36,378 nt of DNA from a virus, in the IMG/VR virus record IMGVR_UViG_3300042511_000052, positions 1 through 36,378 of that record; one strand, given 5' to 3'. The position numbers were made by a program, and so were the translations under genes. Shown piece by piece: positions 20,823 through 28,587 of this stretch. The first letter of the stretch is position 1. Every line of letters begins with the position of its first letter. The notes below the pieces were generated by a model that saw only the letters and a list, made by a program, of their open reading frames with translations, had not been told where the DNA came from and did no database searches.

Positions 20823-21083
20823 ATGAAACCAAGACTAAACTCCACAAGGTGGCAAGCGCTCAAAGACATTGAGCAATACGGGCAAGAAGTCTTCACATCA
20901 ATCCACAGCGGGGTTCATGGCGCTGCTCTTTACAGCCTTGAACTGGTCGGCTGGGCTGAACGTGCAGACCAGCCCGATGATGGCCCATTCTTTGTGATTG
21001 AAACTGTAGGCAACCACTGGCGGCTGACCGACGAAGGCAAAGCCGTGCTTAAAATCCTTCCACCAACCAAACCGAGGAACTGA
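20823..21083 (+). CDS. Winged-helix-like small protein, unknown
   Basis: The 86-residue protein starts after AGGAG. RWQALKDIEQYGQEVF, LYSLELVGWAER and WRLTDEGKAVLKIL resemble a compact winged helix of the kind that ends L-T-x-x-G-x-x-x-L. Possibly DNA-binding; no family assigned. Confidence 0.58.
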   Translation: MKPRLNSTRWQALKDIEQYGQEVFTSIHSGVHGAALYSLELVGWAERADQPDDGPFFVIETVGNHWRLTDEGKAVLKILPPTKPRN

Positions 21084-21084
21084 T

Positions 21085-21315
21085 ATGCAAGACATCAACC
21101 AAGAACTGCTTCAGATTGTGGAACGCATTGAGGCGCAGAATGCCACCATTTCAGATGAAACTGAGGTGAGAAAAACAATCTATGCAGATGCCAAATCATC
21201 AGGCTTTGACGTAAAGGTTCTGCGCAAGGTCGTGGCACTGCGGAAGAAACGCGCCGATGATCTGGCTGAAGAAGAAGCAATCGAGACCATGTATCGCTCA
21301 GCGCTGGGGATGTAA
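21085..21315 (+). CDS. GapR-like DUF2312 nucleoid protein
   Basis: The 76-residue protein resembles DUF2312 (PF10073), the family of GapR, an alphaproteobacterial protein that clamps overtwisted DNA ahead of replication and transcription. Matching stretches are IVERIEAQNATISDETEV, AKSSGFDVKVLRKVVALRKK and the end MYRSALGM. A phage copy may support replication or compete with host GapR. It supports an alphaproteobacterial host. Confidence 0.85.
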   Translation: MQDINQELLQIVERIEAQNATISDETEVRKTIYADAKSSGFDVKVLRKVVALRKKRADDLAEEEAIETMYRSALGM

Positions 21316-21317
21316 TC

Positions 21318-21509
21318 ATGCACTGGATTCTAAAGCCGTTCATGAAGACCGCAGCGTATTCCAAACTGCCGCCGTTGTATGAAGAAAAAGACCAAATTGA
21401 AGCGGCCATACAACGGGCCAAAAAGTCCAAGACAAAAGTATCTGACTTGTATGATATGGCGCGGCAGAACAACATCCAGTGCCTGAAGTGGGAAAGATGG
21501 CTGACCTAG
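21318..21509 (+). CDS. Small early protein, unknown
   Basis: The 63-residue basic protein follows GGGGATGTAATC. It begins MHWILKPFMKTAAYSKLPPL and has a lysine-rich helix IEAAIQRAKKSKTKVSDLYD. It overlaps the start of the HNH gene. No function recognised. Confidence 0.55.
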   Translation: MHWILKPFMKTAAYSKLPPLYEEKDQIEAAIQRAKKSKTKVSDLYDMARQNNIQCLKWERWLT

Positions 21510-21823
21510 CAGGACGCGGCCCACTGGGTCAGAAGAAACCCAAGGCCGAGCGTGGAACAGCCAAGGCGCGGGCGCATCTTGCCCGCGTCAAACAACTGCC
21601 CTGCGTAATCTGCTTGAGGCACGGGCCAAGCGATGCTCATCATGTGATCTGTGGTCGCTATGGATCAGCTAAGGCCAGTGACTTTGAGGTGATTCCACTT
21701 TGCAAGGCGCACCATCAAGACGGCCCTGATGCGATCCACAATGGCAAAGCATCTTGGGTTGAGAAATACAGGGAAGATCACAAATATCTGCCATTGGTCG
21801 AACAGTGGCTTCGTGGTAGTTAA
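21497..21823 (+). CDS. HNH nuclease, DUF968/Ref-like
   Basis: The 108-residue protein has CVICLRHGPSDAHHVICGRYG, FEVIPLCKAHHQDGPDAIHNGK and ends YLPLVEQWLRGS, the pattern of small phage HNH nucleases related to DUF968 and the P1 Ref protein. The zinc ligands CxxC and CxxHH are present. GGGAAAG precedes ATG 21497. The last 50 bases of this gene are partly repeated at 22515-22562, beyond the homing endonuclease gene. Confidence 0.82.
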   Translation: MADLAGRGPLGQKKPKAERGTAKARAHLARVKQLPCVICLRHGPSDAHHVICGRYGSAKASDFEVIPLCKAHHQDGPDAIHNGKASWVEKYREDHKYLPLVEQWLRGS

Positions 21824-21843
21824 CTTATGGGAGAAGTGCTAAG

Positions 21844-22368
21844 ATGGAAAAAGACCCGCCTTCGATTGAATACTTACGCGAGCGGCTGCGCTATGAGCCG
21901 GAAACTGGAAAACTGTTTTGGCGCGAACATAAATCAATGCCACAATCGTGGAATACTCGTTGGGGTGGCAAAGAGGCGCTTGCAGCTTTGCACACGAAGG
22001 GTTATCTGCATGGGGTGTTTGGTGGAAAAGGATTAAAGTCTCACCGAGTAATTTGGGCCATAGAGCATGGCTTTTGGCCAGTCCACCAAATTGACCATAT
22101 TGACGGAAATCGATCTAACAACCGAATAGAAAACCTGCGCGACGTGATTCAAAGCGTCAACATGCGCAACGCAAAGAAACAAATTAACAATGCTTCAGGC
22201 TTTGTTGGTGTTAGGTTTGTAAAAGACATTAAAAGATGGCAAGCGCGTATAAACATTGACAAAAAAAATGCACCGCATCTTGGCTATTTTGATAATATTG
22301 AAGACGCCATAGCAGCCCGCCAAGAAGTTAGTCAGAAGCACGGATACACCGAAAGGCACGGCACATAG
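21844..22368 (+). CDS. HNH-AP2 homing endonuclease
   Basis: This 174-residue protein has an HNH nuclease core, SHRVIWAIEHGFWPVHQIDH followed by IDGNRSNNRIENLRDV, and a C-terminal AP2-like DNA-binding module, NASGFVGVRFVKDIKRW...ARINIDKK...LGYFDNIEDA. This is the usual architecture of free-standing phage homing endonucleases, selfish genes that copy themselves into related phages. It lies between two copies of one gene end, suggesting that it inserted here. Confidence 0.9.
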   Translation: MEKDPPSIEYLRERLRYEPETGKLFWREHKSMPQSWNTRWGGKEALAALHTKGYLHGVFGGKGLKSHRVIWAIEHGFWPVHQIDHIDGNRSNNRIENLRDVIQSVNMRNAKKQINNASGFVGVRFVKDIKRWQARINIDKKNAPHLGYFDNIEDAIAARQEVSQKHGYTERHGT

Positions 22369-22406
22369 ACAAGCCCAGCGGGCGGTGGCTTCAAAACACC
22401 CGCAGC

Positions 22407-22562
22407 GTGGCAAAGTCGCCTATCTTCCCGACTAAGGCCACGCATGAAAAATTAAATCACGCCCTGTGTGGGGTAGAAAAGGCAGGGCTCCACGGCCCAT
22501 GCGCTCAGGGTGAAGATCACCCCCACAAATATTTGTCGTTGGTGGGTCAGTGGCTAAAGTAA
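22407..22562 (+). pseudogene. Remnant ORF with a copy of the HNH gene end
   Basis: A frame from GTG 22407 runs 51 residues and ends EDHPHKYLSLVGQWLK, closely similar to the end of the HNH gene (EDHKYLPLVEQWLRGS), although upstream of this the two are not alike. No ribosome site is clear and the frame continues upstream through the homing gene. It is best read as the left-over 3' end of a gene disrupted when the homing endonuclease arrived; it could still be a small gene. The stop lies in the convergent hairpin. Confidence 0.4.
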
Positions 22563-22575
22563 TGCAACCGCATTA
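22560..22575. terminator. Hairpin shared by both converging stops
   Basis: TAATGC-AACC-GCATTA forms a six-base-pair stem that contains the stop of the rightward frame (22560-22562) and the stop of the leftward metallophosphoesterase (22573-22575). It lacks a long T run on either strand, so it is only a weak candidate bidirectional terminator. Confidence 0.4.
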
Positions 22576-23694
22576 CCCTATCGCGGCGGTGTGCCTCATA
22601 ACCTCGCCGCGTTCACGATGCACTGTGATGCACTTCATAGTGCTGCGACCAGTGTACCCAAAACCAGCCGCTGCTGCATCACGGGTGGTTATAGCCCGAT
22701 GGCTCTCCCAGTATATCCCGCCAATATCTTTGCTGCTGTCTTGGTGGATGTGGCCCGTGTCCAAATACCGCCAATATGTCCTGCCCCACATCGGAGCATG
22801 AACATCAGCCACTTGCATTGCAAGGCGCTCTGGCTTGGTCTTATCCCCATGATGTGCAGCCAAGAGGTTGCGGCCAAATTCCATGACCCACATTTTAGCC
22901 GGGTTCCAATGCACAGTAACGCGCTCGTCTTCTTCGTAGCGCATGATCAATGCGATTGCTAACATAGGCGTAAAGTCAGGGTCGTGATTGCCAGCCAACA
23001 CAACAACTTCAATATGCTTGTGCTTTGCTTTTGCCGCTTCGATCATCGCAACGTGCGCTCGGACCGCAGCTAGTGCCACCTGTGCAAAGCGCCCATCAGC
23101 ATCAAGGATATGTGCGCTAGTTGGCGTCATGTTCTTGCTGTCATTCTGATGAAGCGTGTCTCCCAAGTTCAAAATAATTGCACGATCAGTGTAAGGAGCA
23201 GCATTGATTAACATTGCAGATGCTTCACTCATGCGTTGTGCGGCGATTGCAATGTTATACTCCGCACCCGTTTCGTCTTTCCATGCTCGCATACCAAAAT
23301 GCACATCGGCAATTAGATAACGGGGCAAGAGATCATGGGAAACATTGTCTGGTATTGGAGCAAGAAGAGGCTGGGGAACGGAGCCAAGGGCTTCTTTGAA
23401 TAACTCAGCCCAAGTTGCTAGATCATCCTTAAGGCTTTCTGCCTTCCAGAATACACTGTCCCATGATCCTGTTTCTTTGTTCTGAACACGCCGCCAGCCG
23501 TGCTTGCCTGTCTCAAGAGATAGACCAGTGCTTTCTAATGCCTCAACAATACCTTTATCTGAGTTTAACCAAGCCTCGGCTGAAGCATAAGCACGACGAA
23601 CATAGGCTTTGTCGATCTGCAATTCCTTAGCCGCAGCAGTCTTGCTGCCGAGACGTTTGACGACATCGTAGATTTCACGTTGGCGAGGTGTCAT
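22573..23694 (-). CDS. Metallophosphoesterase with N-terminal HTH
   Basis: The 373-residue protein begins with a helix-turn-helix-like segment (REIYDVVKRLGSKTAAAKEL, then IDKAYVRRAYASAEAW). The catalytic part carries the calcineurin-like motifs in order: LIADVHFG (Asp130, His132), LNLGDTLHQ, LAGNHDPD, AAHHGDK and DTGHIHQ. It resembles phage-encoded SbcD/Mre11-related phosphoesterases. It is the last gene of the leftward unit, overlapping Rz1, an unusual place for a DNA enzyme. Substrate (DNA ends or nucleotides) unknown. Confidence 0.82.
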   Translation of the reverse strand: MTPRQREIYDVVKRLGSKTAAAKELQIDKAYVRRAYASAEAWLNSDKGIVEALESTGLSLETGKHGWRRVQNKETGSWDSVFWKAESLKDDLATWAELFKEALGSVPQPLLAPIPDNVSHDLLPRYLIADVHFGMRAWKDETGAEYNIAIAAQRMSEASAMLINAAPYTDRAIILNLGDTLHQNDSKNMTPTSAHILDADGRFAQVALAAVRAHVAMIEAAKAKHKHIEVVVLAGNHDPDFTPMLAIALIMRYEEDERVTVHWNPAKMWVMEFGRNLLAAHHGDKTKPERLAMQVADVHAPMWGRTYWRYLDTGHIHQDSSKDIGGIYWESHRAITTRDAAAAGFGYTGRSTMKCITVHRERGEVMRHTAAIG

Positions 23695-23912
23695 TTACTG
23701 CATCCTGCGTCGATCTGCTGGATCAGTAGCGCCCCCGTAACCAAGGAGCGTGGGCCACCATCCGCCGCCAGCGCCGCCGCGTGGGATGTACGGCTCTGCG
23801 CCGTACCATCACAGATCGCGCTGTCGTTCAGCGCGGCGGCGCAGCCACTCAGCAGCAGCGTCAGGGTCAGGCACAGGCCTAACTGAGTTGATCCTTTTCG
23901 AAGTTTCGGCAT
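23691..23912 (-). CDS. Rz1-like outer-membrane spanin lipoprotein
   Basis: The 73-residue product has a signal peptide with lipobox LTLLLSGC (Cys24), so the mature protein would be anchored in the outer membrane. It overlaps the Rz-like gene out of frame by 104 bases, the classic Rz/Rz1 arrangement. Together they fuse inner and outer membranes in the last step of lysis. Confidence 0.72.
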   Translation of the reverse strand: MPKLRKGSTQLGLCLTLTLLLSGCAAALNDSAICDGTAQSRTSHAAALAADGGPRSLVTGALLIQQIDAGCSK

Positions 23913-24024
23913 AGCCTTTTAACTCCTCGATTTTTGCTGCTGCCTTTCCTGCTGACTTTCCTGCAAGCCATGCGGCAAACAGAGTCAGAATAGGTTTCAG
24001 CAGCGAGGCAATGAGCGAACTCAT
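23809..24024 (-). CDS. Rz-like inner-membrane spanin
   Basis: From ATG 24024 the 71-residue protein has an N-terminal membrane segment (SLLKPILTLFAAWLAG) and a charged helical periplasmic part ending EWLRRRAERQRDL. It overlaps holin at its start and Rz1 at its end. Shorter than lambda Rz, but the layout and position fit. Confidence 0.65.
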   Translation of the reverse strand: MSSLIASLLKPILTLFAAWLAGKSAGKAAAKIEELKGYAETSKRINSVRPVPDPDAAAEWLRRRAERQRDL

Positions 24025-24188
24025 GCCTTGCGCTTGGCGATCACTGACCAAACCGCAACGATGATTGTAGCAGCCGCGCCACCGACTGTGGTGGCAGTTT
24101 CGCTGTCGATCAAACCTTTGCCGACTAGATAGCCGCCAAGTGCCGATGCAAGTGCGCGGGCTATGCCGCCGATTTCAGTAGCCGTCAT
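24021..24188 (-). CDS. Holin (Pam3 gp28-like)
   Basis: A 55-residue frame starting MTATEIGGIARALASALGGY has two hydrophobic stretches (ARALASALGGYLVGKGL and GGAAATIIVAVWSVI) and ends KRKA. The pattern matches the small putative holin family named after Pam3 gp28, by memory. It overlaps the endolysin stop and the Rz start. It would make the membrane hole that triggers lysis. Confidence 0.72.
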   Translation of the reverse strand: MTATEIGGIARALASALGGYLVGKGLIDSETATTVGGAAATIIVAVWSVIAKRKA

Positions 24189-24733
24189 TTCTTTATTCCC
24201 TGAAACATTGCCAAAATGGCGTGAAAGATTGCCGCAAGTGTTGATTCTGGTTCCGTCTGGTCAGTCACGATGTGCATATCTGCCGTCACTGGTGTTAGGA
24301 ACAGTTGCCGTTCAGCTTCACGGCGGCGCACCAGCCCTTTGGAAACAACGCCGCCAGCCTTGTTCCACATTTGAAAAGCGTTGGCGGCTTTGTCATAGTT
24401 GCCAGCGTTTAGTTCGCGCAGGACTGTGCTTTTGGCAAAGGCTGTCGGGCCGATGTTGTAGGATAGGCAGATGGCTGCCCCCCGTTGATTTTGATTGACT
24501 TTTGCAGTGATCAGCGCATCGACTGTTGCAGCAAACTTATCGACGCCCATCCGCAACAAATCCTCAGCACGATCATGCGTGATGGTCATGCCTTTGGCTG
24601 GCACGATGCCAACATCAGCCATAGCGGTTGTGCCATAGCCGATAGTCCACACGCCAACGATGTCTTGATAGGCCGTCAGCTTGCAGCCTTCAAACTGCTT
24701 GATCAAATCCAGTGTGGCTTGGTTCACGCTCAT
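24185..24733 (-). CDS. Endolysin, T4-type lysozyme (GH24)
   Basis: The 182-residue protein has the GH24 active site FEGCKLTAYQDIVGVWTIGYGTT with Glu15, Asp24 and Thr30 at T4 lysozyme spacing, followed by RGAAICLSYNIGPTAF and GLVRRREAERQLF. It cleaves the glycan of peptidoglycan. There is no signal peptide, so it needs the holin. The C-terminus carries an extra hydrophobic helix (TLAAIFHAILAMFQG) that may hold it at the membrane. Confidence 0.92.
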   Translation of the reverse strand: MSVNQATLDLIKQFEGCKLTAYQDIVGVWTIGYGTTAMADVGIVPAKGMTITHDRAEDLLRMGVDKFAATVDALITAKVNQNQRGAAICLSYNIGPTAFAKSTVLRELNAGNYDKAANAFQMWNKAGGVVSKGLVRRREAERQLFLTPVTADMHIVTDQTEPESTLAAIFHAILAMFQGIKK

Positions 24734-24954
24734 TTACGCATATCCCTCTGGATTTCATCCAACTTTTTTAAGACGTTCGTAAAGCCATCCTTGATCTCTT
24801 TGAGTTCGCGGTCATGGTTTTCTTTAGTCAGCACAAACTCAGTTTTTATGACGGCGATCTCAACTGAATGACCTTGGGTCATCTTGTAGTGCGCCCACAT
24901 AAACGCAACGATGGGAAGCACTGCGAATTGCAGCAGGAGTTTTGCCAGTTCCAT
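24730..24954 (-). CDS. Membrane protein with coiled coil, possible holin or antiholin
   Basis: The 74-residue protein has one N-terminal membrane helix (LAKLLLQFAVLPIVAFMWAHY) and a charged helical tail (ENHDRELKEIKDGFTNVLKKLDEIQRDMRK). GGAG lies eight bases before ATG 24954; longer starts at 24975 and 24987 exist. Located just upstream of endolysin, so a role in timing lysis is likely but unproven. Confidence 0.6.
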   Translation of the reverse strand: MELAKLLLQFAVLPIVAFMWAHYKMTQGHSVEIAVIKTEFVLTKENHDRELKEIKDGFTNVLKKLDEIQRDMRK

Positions 24955-24980
24955 TAGGTCCATCTCCTGCTGCATGATCT

Positions 24981-25280
24981 TTACCAAGGCAATCCGTTAA
25001 GGGTGACGGGGTTCTTCTGGGCCGCGATCTGTTGCGCCAGAGATGCTTCTGCCGCATCCTTGTCCACGCCGCTTGCCCAGACCCATGCCAGCACCTCGGC
25101 TTCAGTCAGGTTGGCGTAAGGCACAAAGTCTGGTGCGCTGGCGTCAGGCGTAAACCCTGCCGTGCCGTATGCCGATGCGGAATAATCCCCATCAACTGCA
25201 CTCACGTTCCAGTGGGCCGTGGTTACGCCGCCGTTAGCCGCATTGCGGTCCATTTGGCTGATGCTCCAAGTAGTCGTCAT
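24981..25280 (-). CDS. DUF7936-like fibre-linked protein
   Basis: The 99-residue protein starts MTTTWSISQMDRNAANGG and contains HWNVSAVDGDYSASAYGT, then LTEAEVLAWVW, and ends AAQKNPVTLNGLPW. I recall this pattern as a small family that sits after tail fibre genes (DUF7936 by memory). Probably a virion or fibre-assembly protein. Function is not known. Confidence 0.6.
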   Translation of the reverse strand: MTTTWSISQMDRNAANGGVTTAHWNVSAVDGDYSASAYGTAGFTPDASAPDFVPYANLTEAEVLAWVWASGVDKDAAEASLAQQIAAQKNPVTLNGLPW

Positions 25281-25486
25281 TCGTCAGTCTCCTTAAGCGA
25301 GGCGGTCAGCATGTTCACGAAGGCATCACGGCCCACTTGTAGCTGATCTAGGTTGAAGCGCGTTGACCCGATCTTGCGGTCCAAGTCTGCGATGTGGTTG
25401 ATCATGGCCTTCTGCTCGTCGGTCAGTTGATCCTCAGTATAGTCTACGTCATTGATCGTGATGGTTACTGGTTTTTTCTCGGCCAT
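25277..25486 (-). CDS. Small DUF6447-like protein
   Basis: The 69-residue protein shows INDVDYTEDQLTDEQKAMINH followed by a helix DLDRKIGSTRFNLDQLQVGR, a pattern of a small phage family with a coiled-coil end (DUF6447 by memory). It lies between the fibre and DUF7936-like genes and could assist fibre assembly. Confidence 0.6.
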   Translation of the reverse strand: MAEKKPVTITINDVDYTEDQLTDEQKAMINHIADLDRKIGSTRFNLDQLQVGRDAFVNMLTASLKETDE

Positions 25487-25506
25487 CGTGATCCTCCTTC
25501 TATGGG

Positions 25507-28365
25507 TTACGAAATGCGGTAAACAGTGTAGGTATTTGTAGCGGTCTTGCGGAACCGCAATAGTCCAGACGTTCCAGTTGCAACAGTCATGGTCCCCACC
25601 AAGGTCAGGCTGGTTGCCGTGCCGATAGTTAGCAATGCGGCCCCCGTGTTGATGAAGGACACATCGAAAGACATATCTGTCGGGAATGTAGCTGGTAGGC
25701 CACCTTCGATTAGCGTGCCTGTTGGCAAGGTTAGCGTAGCGGCAGCACCCGTGTATTGGATGATGCCAGTGAGAAGTTCTGCGATGGTCAGGGTTGCCGC
25801 CGCAGCCTTTGATGTCTGTGCTGGCTGTGCTTGATAGACAACACCAGTAGTCATTGATGCGCCAGTGACATGGAGTTTGGTTACGGGGGCGGTATTGCCA
25901 ACCCCCAAGTTCCCACTTACGTCAAGCGTCATGGCTTGGGTGAAGGTGATCGCAGTACCAGCCGTGCCAGAGGGGGCGTTGAACCAGCGATGCTCACCAG
26001 CGGATGATTGGTAGGTCGTGGCGGCACCAGTGTTGGCGTATTTAAACGCCGTGTCATAGTAGGTGTTTGATCCAACGTATAAGCTGTTCGCAGTGCTACC
26101 CCAAATGTGGTTCCCCGTTCCGCCAACCGACAAAGATTTACCAGCTCCCCAAGCTGCTGGCGTAACCCCAATCCCCACGTTGCCAGAGGTGTCGATACGC
26201 ATACGCTCTGTGCCGCTTGACGAGTTTACAGTAGCGCCCGTGGAGAAAAGAAGTGAACCCGTGTTGTTTAATATGGCGGCAGTCTGTCCCGCTGTGGCAT
26301 TACTCAGCATCAAACGAGAGGACAAAACGCTGTTGCCTAAGTCCTGCGAGAGGTTAAGGCCGTTGACGCCAGATGCAGAGATAGTCACCAGAGTATCTGG
26401 GCTGCTCGTCCCAATCCCCACGTTGCCAGAGGCGTTGATACGCATACGTTCGGCGGCGGCACCATAATCGTAGGTCACAAGAGCATTTGCAGAGCCAACA
26501 TAAAACCCGAAATGATTGGTGCTATACTTCAAGCGAGTGCTTGCAACGCCCGATCCAGCAGCCGCAACCTCATTTGTGGTTATAGCCGCATTTGCATTGT
26601 AGATTTGTAGGTTACTTGTGGGCGAACTCGTGCCAATGCCCACGCTGCCAGTGCTGTCGATACGCATACGTTCTGTGCCAGTCAACGTAGTGGTATTCGC
26701 GGCAGTGCTAAACACAATAGAAGTTGCAGCGTTCATGGTGGAAACGCCGCCACCTATATCAACCTTATTATCGGTTGCTGCGGATCTCAGAAGCATACCA
26801 GAAAACGGCTCTTCTGCGTTTGTATAGTGTCCGCCACCAACTACACCGTTTTTGGTTGTGGCATCCGTGGTTACGTCTTGAATGCGAAATTGTCCCGCAA
26901 GGCCGCTTGCAACTATGTGAACGCGAGCCGCAGGAGAACTCGTCCCAACCCCCAAGTCCCCGTCCGCATCAATACGCATACTTTCGTTTGCGCCGTTGGA
27001 CCTCAAAAATATCAGTTGTCCAGTGTTTACTTGGAGACTTAGGTTTGCACTCCCCCCAGAATAAATTGTGCGATTGGTGGTGCCTAGATAGATATTGCCT
27101 TCCACTTGCAATTTATCAGCGGGAGAATTCGTCCCAATTCCCACGTTACCCAACTCGTTAATCCGCATACGCTCAGTAAGCGCACTGCCCGTCTGGAAAA
27201 CCAGAGTCCCAGCAGAACTGTCATTGGTTGCACCGATAGTAAAAGTTCCTAGCGACCCGTTTGTCGACATGATGGCGCGAGTAGCTCCAGCAGAACCAAT
27301 TTGAAATGTTTTGTCTCCGCCCGAAACGCCGCCTATTTGCAAGTTTGCGGTGGGCGAACTCGTCCCAATCCCTACGTTGCCGGAGGCGTCGATACGCATG
27401 CGCTCTGTAGAGGCCGTGGCGAGAGCAATGACACCCGCTGAACCCGAAGCGTTGATTGTGTGAAGTGCGCCCACAGAGCCTACGGTGGTGGAACTGGTGA
27501 ACCTCAAGGCCCTGTTGTTCGTGGCGTCGTCTCCCCCAACGCGCATGTACTCGCCGTTCGCACCAAGAGCTACTTCCAGCTTTGCAGCGGGGGCCGTTGT
27601 CCCGATCCCCACGTTGCCAGAGGCGTCGATACGCATACGCTCCGAACCGCCAGTGCCGAAATAAACTAGGCTACCGCCTATGGAGAGGGGTTGAAAGCTG
27701 CCGATAAGAGTGGAGTCTACACCTTGTATAGAAGACTGCGTTGCGTTGTGAGAAACCCTAATTCCTTTTGTCGTTCCACTTAGGCCAAGGCTGTAGTTTG
27801 GGTCTGTCGCCCTGCAAACAAGTCTCGCATTAGCGGAACTCGTCCCAATGCCCACGTTGCCCGCAGAGGTGATACGCATAGCTTCAACGCCAGCCGTAGC
27901 CACAGCCACTGTATCCGCAGCGGGGAAGAATAGGCCCGCATCAAGGTCGCCCGTGTTGGTGATTGATGGTGCGGCGGCTGTGCCGTCTGCGAAGGAGGCT
28001 TGGCCTGTAAATGCGGGGTCAGCAGACGGAGCGGCACCAAGATTTGTGCGGGCTGTCGCTGCGTTAGATGCGCCTGTGCCACCATCTGCAACGGCTAGGT
28101 CGGTGATGCCTGTAATCGTGCCGCCGTTGATCGTGGCTGATGTGATGGTCAAAGCAGCTACGGTATTCCCCGTCAAAGCCGCATTCAGGCTCGCGTCAGA
28201 TACGTTGGCTAGATCAGCCCGCGCCGCTTGCACACCGCCAGCCGTTACGCCGTCATGCACATGAACCGACTTGTTCGTCGTGTTAACACTGATCTCACCA
28301 TCTGCACCTGTGAAGCTGGTGTGCTGTGTGGATGTCCCACGGCGGCGCTGAACTTGTTTTGTCAT
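25507..28365 (-). CDS. Long tail fibre / receptor-binding protein
   Basis: The 952-residue protein starts QVQRRRGTSTQHTSFTGADG, a match to the Mtd N-terminal domain that attaches to the virion. It then has nine repeats of a GNVGIGTSSP-type motif, often preceded by ERMRID. The repeats suggest an elongated beta-structured shaft. The C-terminal 110 residues form a Thr/Leu-rich beta region (ATLTLPTGTLIEGG, SFINTGAALLTIG). The S74 chaperone domain that usually ends such repeat fibres is not seen. Likely decides host range. Confidence 0.83.
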   Translation of the reverse strand: MTKQVQRRRGTSTQHTSFTGADGEISVNTTNKSVHVHDGVTAGGVQAARADLANVSDASLNAALTGNTVAALTITSATINGGTITGITDLAVADGGTGASNAATARTNLGAAPSADPAFTGQASFADGTAAAPSITNTGDLDAGLFFPAADTVAVATAGVEAMRITSAGNVGIGTSSANARLVCRATDPNYSLGLSGTTKGIRVSHNATQSSIQGVDSTLIGSFQPLSIGGSLVYFGTGGSERMRIDASGNVGIGTTAPAAKLEVALGANGEYMRVGGDDATNNRALRFTSSTTVGSVGALHTINASGSAGVIALATASTERMRIDASGNVGIGTSSPTANLQIGGVSGGDKTFQIGSAGATRAIMSTNGSLGTFTIGATNDSSAGTLVFQTGSALTERMRINELGNVGIGTNSPADKLQVEGNIYLGTTNRTIYSGGSANLSLQVNTGQLIFLRSNGANESMRIDADGDLGVGTSSPAARVHIVASGLAGQFRIQDVTTDATTKNGVVGGGHYTNAEEPFSGMLLRSAATDNKVDIGGGVSTMNAATSIVFSTAANTTTLTGTERMRIDSTGSVGIGTSSPTSNLQIYNANAAITTNEVAAAGSGVASTRLKYSTNHFGFYVGSANALVTYDYGAAAERMRINASGNVGIGTSSPDTLVTISASGVNGLNLSQDLGNSVLSSRLMLSNATAGQTAAILNNTGSLLFSTGATVNSSSGTERMRIDTSGNVGIGVTPAAWGAGKSLSVGGTGNHIWGSTANSLYVGSNTYYDTAFKYANTGAATTYQSSAGEHRWFNAPSGTAGTAITFTQAMTLDVSGNLGVGNTAPVTKLHVTGASMTTGVVYQAQPAQTSKAAAATLTIAELLTGIIQYTGAAATLTLPTGTLIEGGLPATFPTDMSFDVSFINTGAALLTIGTATSLTLVGTMTVATGTSGLLRFRKTATNTYTVYRIS
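26160..27890 (-). repeat. GIGT/ERMRID repeats in the fibre gene
   Basis: About eight imperfect copies of a 45-50 base unit encoding ERMRIDxSGNVGIGTSSP lie 190-310 bases apart, near 26165, 26405, 26627, 26936, 27122, 27357, 27599 and 27840. The segments between them differ in sequence. Repeats like this can recombine and change fibre length. Confidence 0.7.
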
Positions 28366-28395
28366 ATGTCACCTCGGAGGTTGTGAGTCTTTATA

Positions 28396-28587
28396 TCACA
28401 CCGCATTAAGCTGCGCGAGAGTTTCAATGGCCCACGGAAACAAAGGATCATCCGGCGGATAGAAGTTGAACCCTATGCCGCATAGTTCTCCCTCAATGGC
28501 TTTCACGACATGCAACGTGATGCCGAATTGGTCTTCTGACCCGCCTACAATAGTGCCGACGGTCACGTCACCTTGATTAGTCGCCAT
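28396..28587 (-). CDS. Small protein beside the fibre, unknown
   Basis: The 63-residue protein begins MATNQGDVTVGTIVGGSEDQ and has GIGFNFYPPDDPLFPWAIE. It overlaps the end of the J-like gene by about 25 bases. It is probably a small tail component. No family recognised. Confidence 0.5.
   Translation of the reverse strand: MATNQGDVTVGTIVGGSEDQFGITLHVVKAIEGELCGIGFNFYPPDDPLFPWAIETLAQLNAV

Noticed and set aside
21824-22562. Group I intron carrying the homing endonuclease
   Set aside because: The upstream HNH gene already has a complete end and stop before the homing gene, and I could not recognise the conserved intron core. A free-standing gene insertion is simpler.
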